From an uncultured Collinsella sp. (GTDB taxonomy: Bacteria; Actinomycetota; Coriobacteriia; Coriobacteriales; Coriobacteriaceae), in the NCBI GenBank assembly GCA_902494035.1, contig CABURV010000012.1, positions 1-40,598 of the forward strand: a stretch of 40,598 bases of DNA, read 5' to 3'. A model generated the notes under the pieces. The model made no database searches. It had not been told where the DNA came from and saw only the letters and a list, made by a program, of their open reading frames with translations. The translations under genes and the position numbers were made by a program. Of this stretch, positions 8,261 to 15,596 are shown one piece after another. The stretch's first letter is position 1. The number at the start of each line of letters is the position of its first letter.

Positions 8261-9985
8261 CTACGAGCGCAGTGTAATTTTATCGCGCAGCGACTTGAGG
8301 TCTTCGGTGACGGTGCGGTCTTCCTGGATCATCTTCTGGACCTTTTTGTAACTCGTGCTGACGGTCGAGTGGTTGCGGTTGCCAAATTCGGCGCCTACCG
8401 CCGTGGTCGTCATCTCGCACATTTCGATGGCAAGGTAGATAGCGATATGGCGTGCTTTGGCGATATTGGCGTTGCGACGCGGGCCGATGAGCTCCTCGTG
8501 CGTCACGCCGTACTGCTCTTCGATGACGGACTGAACCGTCTGGACGTTGATCTTTTTGGCCGATGTGTCGAAGTACTGGCTGGCGATGGCGTCGATATCG
8601 TCAAAGGTGAGTTCCCCTCCCTCGCGCTCGCGGTCGCCCGCCTCGCCGGCGCAGCGCTCGCAAAAGCTCTCGAGTTCGCGGATGTTGGTGCCTGAGACCT
8701 CGGCCATGTGTTTAAAGTGCTCGTCGGTCAGGTGCCCGCCGTCGCCCCCATAGGCCGCCAGCAGCGAGTCGTCGCCTGCCTCGGGAGCGGCGACGATGGT
8801 GTTCTCGTAATAGCGCTGCAAGATCTTGTATTTCATCTCGTAGCTGGGCTCTGCGACCAGGCAGAGCATGCCGGCGTTGAAGCGGCTGGTCAGGCGCTCG
8901 TCCATGCTCAGGTCCTTGGGGGCGCGGTCTGCCGCGATGACGACCTTCTTGTTGTTGCGGATGAACTCGTCCATGAGCTGGAAAAAGTAGTCCACGCTCG
9001 CGCGCTTGCCGATGATGTTTTGGATGTCATCGATGATGAGCACGTCCACGCCGTGGTACGCCTGCATGATGGGGGCGTTGCTCTTCTTTTGGCGGTCGAA
9101 CTCGGTCATCAGGTCGTCCAGATATGCCTGGGAGTTGGCATACTTGACCTTGATCTCGGGCGACTTCTCGGCGAGCTCGTTTTTGATGGCAAGCAGCAGG
9201 TGCGTCTTGCCCAGGCCCGATTTGCCGTAGATGAACAGTGATGTGCATGTGCCGCGCTCGTCCGCGAGGGCGGCAAACTTGAGTGCCGAGCGATAGGCAT
9301 GGCTGTTTTCGGGGCCGTAGACAAAGTTCTCAAAGGTAAATTTTGAGTTCGCGGCGAGCGGGGCTCCATCCGTATTCTGCTCGGCCGGCACGGTCGGCGC
9401 CGGTATGGGTGAAGCGGGGGTCGCAGCTTGCGTGGATTTAGTCGGCGCTCCGCCCTTCATCTGGTTCATCATGCGACGAAAATCATCGGCCGAGAGCGTG
9501 TTCTTGATTGCAATGCCCGAATCCGCGCCCGCCGCTGCGTCGTGAGCGATAGGCATGTGCGTGACGGCTGCGTTCGTTGACGTCGCCGCCGCGGTCGGCA
9601 ACGGTGCCATGGTTTCACGGGAAACATCGCTGTGCTGGTGCTCGATTGTCGGCACGTCGCCTGCGGAGGTCGGTGCCGCCGGGGAAGCGGCGGGAGCCGT
9701 GGCGGGCGCCGTCGCGGCAGCGGATTCCGTTGCGGCGCCTTGCGGTGCCACGATGTCGAGCGCGATCGGTGCAAAGGCGATTTCTTCCAGATAGGCCTCA
9801 ATAGTCGGCTGATGCTTTTTGAGCTGCGCGATGGCAAAGCGCGAGGGGGCCTCGATCGTGAGCGTATCTTCGGTCAGGCTTATGGCCCGCGATTGCCCCA
9901 GCATGTTGATGAGGCGTGCATCTTGGCCGTCGCGCTGGCAAAAGGCGATGGCATCCCCCAGGATGATGCTTGCTTCCTCGTCCAC
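8261..9985 (-). CDS. dnaA: Chromosomal replication initiator DnaA
   Basis: DnaA binds origin boxes and melts DNA. Domain I covers about residues 1-75. A long Ala/Pro/Thr-rich domain II follows (about 80-210). The AAA+ domain has Walker A at 254-262 (GKSGLGKTH) and Walker B LIIDDIQN. Domain IV carries a helix-turn-helix with the signature GNRNHSTV (535-542), where E. coli has GGRDHTTV. Thus the base-reading Asp433 and Thr435 positions are Asn and Ser here, fitting the non-canonical boxes nearby. The GTG start has GGGAGAG upstream. The gene begins 15 bp after the stop of the GHKL-ATPase gene, so the two are probably cotranscribed. At 574 residues it is longer than most DnaA proteins because of domain II. 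Confidence 0.98.
   Translation of the reverse strand: MDEEASIILGDAIAFCQRDGQDARLINMLGQSRAISLTEDTLTIEAPSRFAIAQLKKHQPTIEAYLEEIAFAPIALDIVAPQGAATESAAATAPATAPAASPAAPTSAGDVPTIEHQHSDVSRETMAPLPTAAATSTNAAVTHMPIAHDAAAGADSGIAIKNTLSADDFRRMMNQMKGGAPTKSTQAATPASPIPAPTVPAEQNTDGAPLAANSKFTFENFVYGPENSHAYRSALKFAALADERGTCTSLFIYGKSGLGKTHLLLAIKNELAEKSPEIKVKYANSQAYLDDLMTEFDRQKKSNAPIMQAYHGVDVLIIDDIQNIIGKRASVDYFFQLMDEFIRNNKKVVIAADRAPKDLSMDERLTSRFNAGMLCLVAEPSYEMKYKILQRYYENTIVAAPEAGDDSLLAAYGGDGGHLTDEHFKHMAEVSGTNIRELESFCERCAGEAGDREREGGELTFDDIDAIASQYFDTSAKKINVQTVQSVIEEQYGVTHEELIGPRRNANIAKARHIAIYLAIEMCEMTTTAVGAEFGNRNHSTVSTSYKKVQKMIQEDRTVTEDLKSLRDKITLRS
9611..9626. promoter_or_regulatory. Degenerate parS-like site inside dnaA
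   Basis: GGTTTCACGGGAAACA differs at two positions from the 16-bp parS TGTTTCACGTGAAACA found perfectly three times at 14.7 kb. It lies within the domain II coding part of dnaA. Weak ParB binding is possible, but chance similarity is also possible. Confidence 0.45.
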
Positions 9986-10000
9986 TGTCTCTCCCGTTCT

Positions 10001-11398
10001 TTAGCTCTGAGCTCGCACGCGAGCGGCGCCGAGTTCGGTCAGATGGTATTTCTGGCCATGCTTGATGACCAAGCCGGCCTGCGCCAAGTCATTGAGCGTG
10101 CGTGACCAAGTGGGGGCCGAGTTTCCAAACGCCCTCGCCAGATCGGTTGCGCCGCACGCTTGATTTTGCGCCAGATAGCCCAGCGCGGCGATGCCGCGAT
10201 CGCTTACGAACACGTCCGGTTGTGGCTGCGCATACTGATTTGCTGCATTAGGATACATCATTTGAGCTGCTGGTTGTTGAGAACTCTGCATCGGCGGCAT
10301 TTGCTGTTGAAAACTTTGAGGCCACTGTTGGTAAGGCTGCAGAGGCATCTGTTGGGCCCAGGGGTTGTACTGCTGCTGCGGCATCTGCTGGTACGGCTGC
10401 TGATATCCCTGCTGGTACTGCTGCGGGAACTGCTGGCCATACCCCAGTGGCGGCATCTGCTGATATGGATATCCCCGTTGGTACGGCTGATAGCCCATTT
10501 GCTGGCCACCCGGTGCCCCCGTCGCCTGCTGCATTGCTGCTGCATCCTGATCTGCCAGCGGCATGGCCTCTGGCATGTTTGGCGTCATCGACATAGATGC
10601 CGCCTGGGGCTCTTGTGTGGGAAGCATTCCGGGCTGCTGCATCTGCCCCACGGGGGGCTGCATCTGCTGCGTTGCCATGGGCTGCTGCGCAAAAGCTCCC
10701 GGCAGGGGATATGTGGGCTGCTCCGTCTCGGGCCGCACGGCAGCACCGCGTCCGCCGGCACGCTCGATTTCCTGCACGCGTTTAGGGTTCAGGCTTACCG
10801 TAACCACGGTGCCGTTGCCCATGTTGTCCTCGATGGATACGGCACCGCCGGCGTTTTCCAAATACTCCTGCACCATGGGAAACCCTGCTCCGGTTCCACG
10901 GATATAGCGCTTCATCTTGCTGTTTGCGCTGGTAACGCCAAAGTCGAAAGCGCGTTCCTTGTCGTCGATGCCGGGTCCTTGGTCAGCAAAGCGGATGGTG
11001 TCTCCGCCGTCCAGAATCGAGATGATGGGCTCTGCAAAGTGTGCGTGGATAAAGTTTTCGACAATCTCGCGGATGACCATGAGCGAGATATGGCCACCTT
11101 GTTCTTTCATGCACTGGTAGACGGTGTTGGTCGTCTCTTCCAAATACGTGCGGACATCTTGCGGATCAATGACGATCACACGCGGTGTCGACAGCATGTC
11201 GTCATAGACGGCGATGCGCGCGGCGTACATGGCTTTTGGCGCCTGCGTTGTCGTCTGTTCACCTTCGTCACGCTCTTCGCGCACGCCGGTGATGTGCTCG
11301 TTGTCGGGTGCCGGGTCTCCGGAATCGACCATGGTGTAAAAGTCGTCAGACATGCCGCTCGCAATCTTCCAAAAGGTTTCGAACAAATAGTAGCTCAC
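10001..11398 (-). CDS. GHKL ATPase with Q/P-rich linker and winged-helix C-terminus
   Basis: The N-terminal half has a histidine-kinase-like ATP fold without a phosphoacceptor domain. Counted from the GTG at 11398, the N-box is EIVENF (E111, N115), the G1 box is DQGPGID (about 139) and the G2 box is GTGAGF (about 168). A Gln/Pro/Met/Tyr-rich linker of about 150 residues follows. The last 70 residues resemble a winged helix (GATDLARAFGNSAPTWSRTLNDL) of MarR/DprA-C type. GHKL domains without a His domain occur in anti-sigma kinases such as SpoIIAB/RsbW. A role in sensing or regulation at the origin is only inferred. It lies just upstream of dnaA, within one apparent operon. Start is uncertain: TTG 11425, GTG 11398 and ATG 11353 all lack a strong ribosome site. 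Confidence 0.8.
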   Translation of the reverse strand: MSYYLFETFWKIASGMSDDFYTMVDSGDPAPDNEHITGVREERDEGEQTTTQAPKAMYAARIAVYDDMLSTPRVIVIDPQDVRTYLEETTNTVYQCMKEQGGHISLMVIREIVENFIHAHFAEPIISILDGGDTIRFADQGPGIDDKERAFDFGVTSANSKMKRYIRGTGAGFPMVQEYLENAGGAVSIEDNMGNGTVVTVSLNPKRVQEIERAGGRGAAVRPETEQPTYPLPGAFAQQPMATQQMQPPVGQMQQPGMLPTQEPQAASMSMTPNMPEAMPLADQDAAAMQQATGAPGGQQMGYQPYQRGYPYQQMPPLGYGQQFPQQYQQGYQQPYQQMPQQQYNPWAQQMPLQPYQQWPQSFQQQMPPMQSSQQPAAQMMYPNAANQYAQPQPDVFVSDRGIAALGYLAQNQACGATDLARAFGNSAPTWSRTLNDLAQAGLVIKHGQKYHLTELGAARVRAQS

Positions 11399-11434
11399 CG
11401 TGCAATGTTTCTCATCTTTCGACAAACTTTCAAA

Positions 11435-11501
11435 ACCTGTTGAAAACTTTGGAAAACGGACGAAAAGTTCTCAACATTGCCAACATGACCTGTTGAAAAC
11501 T
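11435..11501. promoter_or_regulatory. Second cluster of variant DnaA-box-like sites
   Basis: ACCTGTTGAAAACT occurs exactly at 11435-11448 and 11488-11501. Its reverse complement occurs at 8235-8248 in the dnaA-dnaN gap. A one-mismatch copy in the other orientation, AGTTCTCAACA, lies at 11466-11476. The cluster lies just before the GHKL-dnaA operon, so it may regulate dnaA or form part of a two-part origin. The remainder of the 11399-11698 gap holds the rpmH promoter and leader. Confidence 0.65.
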
Positions 11502-11596
11502 CGATGAAATATCGTGAAAAGTTGCCATGCACCGCTAAATCGAGCTTGGCTTATGGGGGAACCGTGTGAACTGCGCAACCTTTTACCTTTGATTTC

Positions 11597-11626
11597 TTGA
11601 CATTTGAACATTGATTTCCCTACAAT
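11597..11626 (+). promoter_or_regulatory. Promoter of the rpmH-rnpA unit
   Basis: TTGACA (11597-11602) and TACAAT (11621-11626) are separated by 18 bp, about 70 bp before rpmH. This is a near-consensus housekeeping promoter. Confidence 0.8.
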
Positions 11627-11698
11627 CTTCAAGCTCACGTGTCTATATCTGCGTCCGCGTCCCCGCGGACACTCGAAATGCAGCAGGAGGAACTTAAG

Positions 11699-11833
11699 AT
11701 GAAGCGTACGTATCAGCCTAATAAGCGTAAGCGTGCCAAGACCCATGGCTTCCGTGCCCGTATGGCCACTAAGGGTGGTCGTGCCGTGCTCGCCCGTCGT
11801 CGTGCCAAGGGCCGCAAGCGTCTCACTGTCTAG
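11699..11833 (+). CDS. rpmH: 50S ribosomal protein L34
   Basis: The 44-residue, strongly basic protein begins MKRTYQPNKRKRAKTHGF and contains the family hallmark TKGGRAVLARRRAKGR. L34 is part of the large ribosomal subunit. The open frame extends 20 codons upstream, but the ATG at 11699 was chosen because AGGAGG lies 8 bases before it and the length equals that of the family. rnpA follows 20 bp later, the near-universal arrangement beside the origin. Confidence 0.98.
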   Translation: MKRTYQPNKRKRAKTHGFRARMATKGGRAVLARRRAKGRKRLTV

Positions 11834-11853
11834 CAGCGATACACACATCTCGC

Positions 11854-12192
11854 ATGAAGACTATTAAGTCTCGGCAAGATTTCGAGCATGTGTTCAGTCA
11901 GGGGCGTCGTTTCAATCACCCTCTGATTCGAATGACCATATGTGAATCGGTTGGCGAAGGCGACTCCGGAAGGGTCGCCTTCGTTGGTGCTAAGCGACTC
12001 GGTTGTGCCGTCGTGCGCAACCGATCTAAGCGTGTGATGCGCGAGGCCGCCCGCAGCTGCGGATTTCCCGTTGCGGGTTATGACATCATCTTGTTTGCAA
12101 CTCCCAAGACGAGGGTTTCCTCGCCGCAGGAGATGGACAAGGCGTTGCGTTCGCTTATGAAGCGCGCCGGCGTTGCCGGGGAGGAGCGATGA
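11854..12192 (+). CDS. rnpA: Ribonuclease P protein component
   Basis: RnpA is the protein cofactor of RNase P, which removes tRNA 5' leaders. The 112-residue protein has the conserved arginine motif RNRSKRVMREAAR after the strand KRLGCAVV, plus the N-terminal element FEHVFSQGRRF. It lies 20 bp after rpmH, and its stop overlaps the yidD start by 4 bp (ATGA), so translation is probably coupled. Length and motif order are normal for the family. Confidence 0.96.
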   Translation: MKTIKSRQDFEHVFSQGRRFNHPLIRMTICESVGEGDSGRVAFVGAKRLGCAVVRNRSKRVMREAARSCGFPVAGYDIILFATPKTRVSSPQEMDKALRSLMKRAGVAGEER

Positions 12193-12413
12193 GCAATCAC
12201 GTTTTGCGACGTGTTGCCATCGCTCCTATTCGCATATATCAACAGGTTATTTCGCCCTTATTGCCTGACGCCTGCATTTATTACCCAACGTGCTCGCAAT
12301 ACGCCGTCCAGGCGATTGAGAAGCACGGTGTTTTGAGAGGCTGCTGGCTTGCCGTGAGGCGCATCGCTCGCTGCAATCCCCTGCACGTCGGCGGTTATGA
12401 CCCTGTGCCCTAG
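12189..12413 (+). CDS. yidD: YidD membrane protein insertion efficiency factor
   Basis: The 74-residue protein carries the family pattern: an N-terminal amphipathic segment (RVAIAPIRIYQQVISPLLP), the cysteine motif CIYYPTCSQYAVQAI and the end CNPLHVGGYDPVP. YidD is a small inner-membrane-associated factor thought to assist YidC-dependent insertion. It lies between rnpA and yidC as in most bacteria, overlapping rnpA by 4 bp. Confidence 0.96.
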   Translation: MSNHVLRRVAIAPIRIYQQVISPLLPDACIYYPTCSQYAVQAIEKHGVLRGCWLAVRRIARCNPLHVGGYDPVP

Positions 12414-12442
12414 CGGGCACTCGCTATCGGAGGAAAACTTAC

Positions 12443-13213
12443 ATGTGGGATTGGATCGTTAACATCCTTTTCGAGCTGCTCAAGCTCATCCAGACCTTTG
12501 CGGTCGACTGGGGCCTGTCCATCATCATCCTGGTGGTCATCATCCGTCTGCTGCTGACGCCGCTCATGCTCAAGTCGACCAAGTCGACGGCTCGCATGCA
12601 GGTGCTGCAGCCCAAGATGCTCGAGATCCAGGAGCGCTATGCCGACGATCCCCAGCGTCAGGCCGAGGAGATGCAGAAGTTCTACAGCGAGAACAAGTTC
12701 AACCCCATGGCTGGCTGTCTGCCGCTGCTGATTCAGATGCCTATCCTGTTCGCCCTGTTTACATTGCTGCGCAACCTGCCGCAGTACTTTAACGACGGCA
12801 CGTTCTCGTTCTTCAACATCCTGCCCGACCTGACCACCACGCCGAGCGCTTCCTTTGCCGATGGCTTTATGGTTGCACTGCCTGCGCTGGTTTGCCTGAT
12901 CCTGTTCGCCGTCCTGACCCTGATTCCGCAGCTCTATATGTCGCGCAACCAGACCGGCCAGCAGGCTCAGAGCATGCGTATGATGGCCGTTGTCATGACG
13001 GTCATGATGCTTTGGATGGGCTGGAGCCTTCCCGTTGGTGTTCTGCTGTACTACGACGTCTCGTCTGCTTGGCAGGTTATCCAGCAGATTTTTGTGACGC
13101 AGAAGGTCATCGACAAGGCGAAGGCCGATGAGGAGGAGCGTCTTAAGAACGCTCCGCTGCAGGTTGAGGTCACTCGTCGAGAGAAGAAGCCGCGCCCGCA
13201 CAAGAAGAAGTAA
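12443..13213 (+). CDS. yidC: Membrane protein insertase YidC/Oxa1 family
   Basis: YidC inserts membrane proteins alone or with SecYEG. The 256-residue protein has the Gram-positive-type architecture: a short N-terminus, a first core helix containing the conserved Arg35 (VVIIRLLLTPL), an amphipathic hairpin (QERYADDPQRQAEEMQKFY) and the conserved stretch NPMAGCLPLLIQMPI. Further hydrophobic segments and a highly basic tail (RREKKPRPHKKK) follow; such tails can contact ribosomes. The ATG has a GGAGG site upstream. No lipobox is seen at the N-terminus. Confidence 0.96.
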   Translation: MWDWIVNILFELLKLIQTFAVDWGLSIIILVVIIRLLLTPLMLKSTKSTARMQVLQPKMLEIQERYADDPQRQAEEMQKFYSENKFNPMAGCLPLLIQMPILFALFTLLRNLPQYFNDGTFSFFNILPDLTTTPSASFADGFMVALPALVCLILFAVLTLIPQLYMSRNQTGQQAQSMRMMAVVMTVMMLWMGWSLPVGVLLYYDVSSAWQVIQQIFVTQKVIDKAKADEEERLKNAPLQVEVTRREKKPRPHKKK

Positions 13214-13230
13214 CGGGATATCAATCTTAT

Positions 13231-13242
13231 TTAGGTACCTAA
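13231..13242. repeat. 12-bp palindrome TTAGGTACCTAA, copy 1
   Basis: A perfect palindrome lies between yidC and jag. An identical copy at 16735-16746 closes the parB-linked gene, so the pair brackets the jag-rsmG-parAB block. Function unknown; it could be a protein-binding site. Confidence 0.6.
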
Positions 13243-13257
13243 CTTTTGGAGTACGTT

Positions 13258-13827
13258 ATGTCTGAAGAGATCATCGAGGATATGCTTGAGGAGGTTGCCC
13301 CGCAGGTCGCGGGCGATTATCCCGAGATTGCACAGCGCTACAAGGCTGGTGAAGAGCTGACCGATGAGGAGCTCGACACCATTGCCGATGTTGCGATTTC
13401 CATCCTGCGTTCCATCCTTTCGCACTTCGATGCCGCCAACTCTCCTATCGATGAGTATGAGGGCGACGAGGGTGAGCTGATTTTGGATGTAACGGCTCCC
13501 GACCTTGCTGTTCTCATTGGCCGTCATGGTCGCACCCTTGATGCCCTTCAGGTTATGTTCTCTTTGCTGGTGAGCCGCAAACTTGGCTTTAGGTATCCGG
13601 TTGTAGTGGACGTAGAGGGATACAAGAGTCGCCGTCAGGACAAGGTTGCTTCCATGGCTCAGTCTGCTGCCGAGCGTGCCATCCGCACTCATAAGAGTGT
13701 TTCGCTTCCGCCCATGAATGCCTACGAGCGTCGACTGGTTCACATTGCACTTCGTGGCAATGATGCCGTCGATACTCATTCTGAGGGTTCTGACCCTGAT
13801 CGCCATGTGGTGATTGTTGCTCGATAA
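13258..13827 (+). CDS. jag: RNA-binding protein Jag/KhpB (KH and R3H domains)
   Basis: The 189-residue protein has an acidic helical N-terminus and a KH domain with the signature LIGRHGRTLDALQ (a GxxG-type loop). An R3H domain at the C-terminus contains MNAYERRLVHIALRG. KhpB proteins bind RNA and influence cell elongation and division in Gram-positive bacteria. The Jag-N domain of longer homologues is not evident. The ATG at 13258 was chosen over an upstream in-frame TTG because GGAG precedes it at 8 bases. A strong terminator follows. Confidence 0.94.
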   Translation: MSEEIIEDMLEEVAPQVAGDYPEIAQRYKAGEELTDEELDTIADVAISILRSILSHFDAANSPIDEYEGDEGELILDVTAPDLAVLIGRHGRTLDALQVMFSLLVSRKLGFRYPVVVDVEGYKSRRQDKVASMAQSAAERAIRTHKSVSLPPMNAYERRLVHIALRGNDAVDTHSEGSDPDRHVVIVAR

Positions 13828-13847
13828 TCTTCTCGAGCTTATGCTAA

Positions 13848-13877
13848 GGGGACGTGGTTTCCACGTCCCCTTTTTTT
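13848..13877 (+). terminator. Terminator after jag
   Basis: A 10-bp stem, GGGGACGTGG with CCACGTCCCC around TTT, is followed by seven T residues. It ends the rpmH-to-jag unit. Confidence 0.95.
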
Positions 13878-13923
13878 GTCAAAAGTTCTCGATACACTGA
13901 TTTTTGTCAGAAAGGAGCTTTCG

Positions 13924-14661
13924 TTGTTAGTACTTACTGATCAGCAGGCTGACGAGATGTTGAGTCGTCTAACTTCCTATTGCAAAGAGTATTCCTTGAG
14001 CGTAACTGATGTTGAGCTGAGGAAATGTATTCAGCATTTGGATTTGGTTCTAGAAACAAATAAGACAACCAATCTCACCCGTATTCTTAACGTAGAAGAT
14101 GCTGCAGTACTTCATATCCTCGACTCACTTGTTTTGCTCCCCTATATCAACAAGGCTCCTGAGGGAGCTTTGCTCGATATGGGAACAGGTGCGGGCTTCC
14201 CTGGTATTCCATTAACCATAACCACGCATCGTAAAGCTACTTATATTGACTCTGTTGGCAAGAAGGTTGATGCGGTTAATTCCTTTGTCCATGCTCTTGG
14301 ATTGAAACATGCTCATGCGGTTCATGATCGTCTTGAAGAATATGCTCGAAGCCATAAGAAGCAGTTCTCTGTTGTAACCGCCCGCGCACTGGCCCCTCTA
14401 CCGATTCTTGTTGAGTATGCGGCTCCGTATCTGAAGGATGGAGGGCTATTTGTTATAACCAAGGGCAATCCTTCGGATGAGGAGCTTGCTTCCGGCATGT
14501 CAGCAGCTAAGATTTGCGGCTTCACTTTGCTTCTGAATGACGCAATTGATTTGCCTGAAGGCTTGGGTCACAGGGAGTTCATTGTTCTTAAGAAGAGTCA
14601 TCCAGCATCCGTCTCATTGCCTCGTGCAAATGGCGTGGCAAAGAAGAATCCGCTTGCCTAG
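13924..14661 (+). CDS. rsmG: 16S rRNA m7G527 methyltransferase RsmG
   Basis: RsmG uses S-adenosylmethionine to methylate N7 of G527 in 16S rRNA; its loss gives low-level streptomycin resistance in several bacteria. The SAM site is LLDMGTGAGFPGIPL, preceded by the family element HILDSLVLL. I chose the TTG at 13924 because AAAGGAG precedes it by 6 bases; the frame itself extends 16 codons upstream into the jag terminator. The protein has 245 residues. From here to about 16.7 kb the DNA looks more AT-rich than the neighbouring genes. The gene ends 2 bp before the first parS site. Confidence 0.94.
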   Translation: MLVLTDQQADEMLSRLTSYCKEYSLSVTDVELRKCIQHLDLVLETNKTTNLTRILNVEDAAVLHILDSLVLLPYINKAPEGALLDMGTGAGFPGIPLTITTHRKATYIDSVGKKVDAVNSFVHALGLKHAHAVHDRLEEYARSHKKQFSVVTARALAPLPILVEYAAPYLKDGGLFVITKGNPSDEELASGMSAAKICGFTLLLNDAIDLPEGLGHREFIVLKKSHPASVSLPRANGVAKKNPLA

Positions 14662-14662
14662 A

Positions 14663-14678
14663 TGTTTCACGTGAAACA
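14663..14678. promoter_or_regulatory. parS site 1
   Basis: Perfect 16-bp palindrome TGTTTCACGTGAAACA, the consensus ParB-binding centromere site, immediately after the rsmG stop. Confidence 0.98.
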
Positions 14679-14701
14679 TAATGGATAGTAACAACTTGCA
14701 G

Positions 14702-14717
14702 TGTTTCACGTGAAACA
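14702..14717. promoter_or_regulatory. parS site 2
   Basis: A second perfect parS, starting exactly 39 bp after the start of site 1. Confidence 0.98.
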
Positions 14718-14740
14718 TGGCGGTTGATATCGATTCGGAA

Positions 14741-14756
14741 TGTTTCACGTGAAACA
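14741..14756. promoter_or_regulatory. parS site 3
   Basis: A third perfect parS, again exactly 39 bp on. It lies 40 bp before the parA start, so ParB bound here could also affect parAB expression. Confidence 0.98.
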
Positions 14757-14795
14757 TCCTCCGTTTGACAGCTTTAATACACACCAGGAGGGACC

Positions 14796-15596
14796 GTGGG
14801 ATTTCGCGACGTTAAGCGTTCTAAGAGCGCAAAAGACACGCGTATCATTGCAATCATCAATCAAAAAGGCGGCGTCGGTAAGTCAACGACGGCTGTAAAC
14901 CTTGCAGCAGCACTGGGTGAGCAGGGTCGTAAGACATTGATTGTCGATTTTGATCCGCAGGGAAACAGCACCAGTGGATTCGGAATTGAAAAAGAAGACC
15001 TTGATCAATGCATCTATGATGCATTGTTGAATGATGTGCCAGCAGAATCGCTTGTTCTTGATACAAATTGTAAAAAGGTATTCGTTATTCCGGCTACAAT
15101 TCAACTTGCAGGCGCGGAAATTGAGCTCGTAAGCGCAATTGCTCGTGAAACCCGCCTCAAAGATTTGCTTGAGCCGATTCAGGACGAGTTTGACTTTATT
15201 TTCATTGACTGTCCTCCTTCGCTCGGCCTGCTTACTATCAACGCTTTGACTGCAGCAGACAGCGTTTTGATTCCGATCCAGTGCGAATATTACGCACTCG
15301 AGGGCGTTACGAAGCTGCTTGAGTCAATGAAGATGGTCAAATCACGGCTGAACAAGGGCTTAGACACCTATGGTGTGCTTATGACCATGTATGACTCGCG
15401 TACTTCACTATCGAATCAGGTTGTTGAGGAGGTTCAATCGTACTTTGGTGATAAGGCGTTTAAGACGCTAATCCCCCGTACGGTTAAAATCTCCGAAGCT
15501 CCGTCTTTTGGAGAACCGGTAATTACCTATGCACCTCAAAATAAGGGTACAAAAGCATATATGAACCTTGCAAAAGAGGTGATCAAGCGTGCCTAG
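14796..15596 (+). CDS. parA: Chromosome partitioning ATPase ParA (Soj)
   Basis: ParA is a deviant Walker ATPase that moves ParB-parS complexes and so segregates origins. The Walker A motif KGGVGKS is at residues 24-30, with the signature lysine K24, and DPQGNSTS follows. Walker B is FIDCPPSLGLLT. The protein has 266 residues. The GTG start has AGGAGGGA upstream. The parA stop overlaps the parB GTG start by 8 bp, indicating coupled translation. An N-terminal extension of about 15 residues precedes the ATPase fold. Confidence 0.97.
   Translation: MGFRDVKRSKSAKDTRIIAIINQKGGVGKSTTAVNLAAALGEQGRKTLIVDFDPQGNSTSGFGIEKEDLDQCIYDALLNDVPAESLVLDTNCKKVFVIPATIQLAGAEIELVSAIARETRLKDLLEPIQDEFDFIFIDCPPSLGLLTINALTAADSVLIPIQCEYYALEGVTKLLESMKMVKSRLNKGLDTYGVLMTMYDSRTSLSNQVVEEVQSYFGDKAFKTLIPRTVKISEAPSFGEPVITYAPQNKGTKAYMNLAKEVIKRA

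Noticed and set aside
10304..10318. CTGTTGAAAACTTTG inside the GHKL-ATPase gene, matching the box at 11437-11451
   Set aside because: It encodes Gln codons in a Gln-rich linker (read on the other strand), so the match is likely produced by the coding repeat; kept only as a note.
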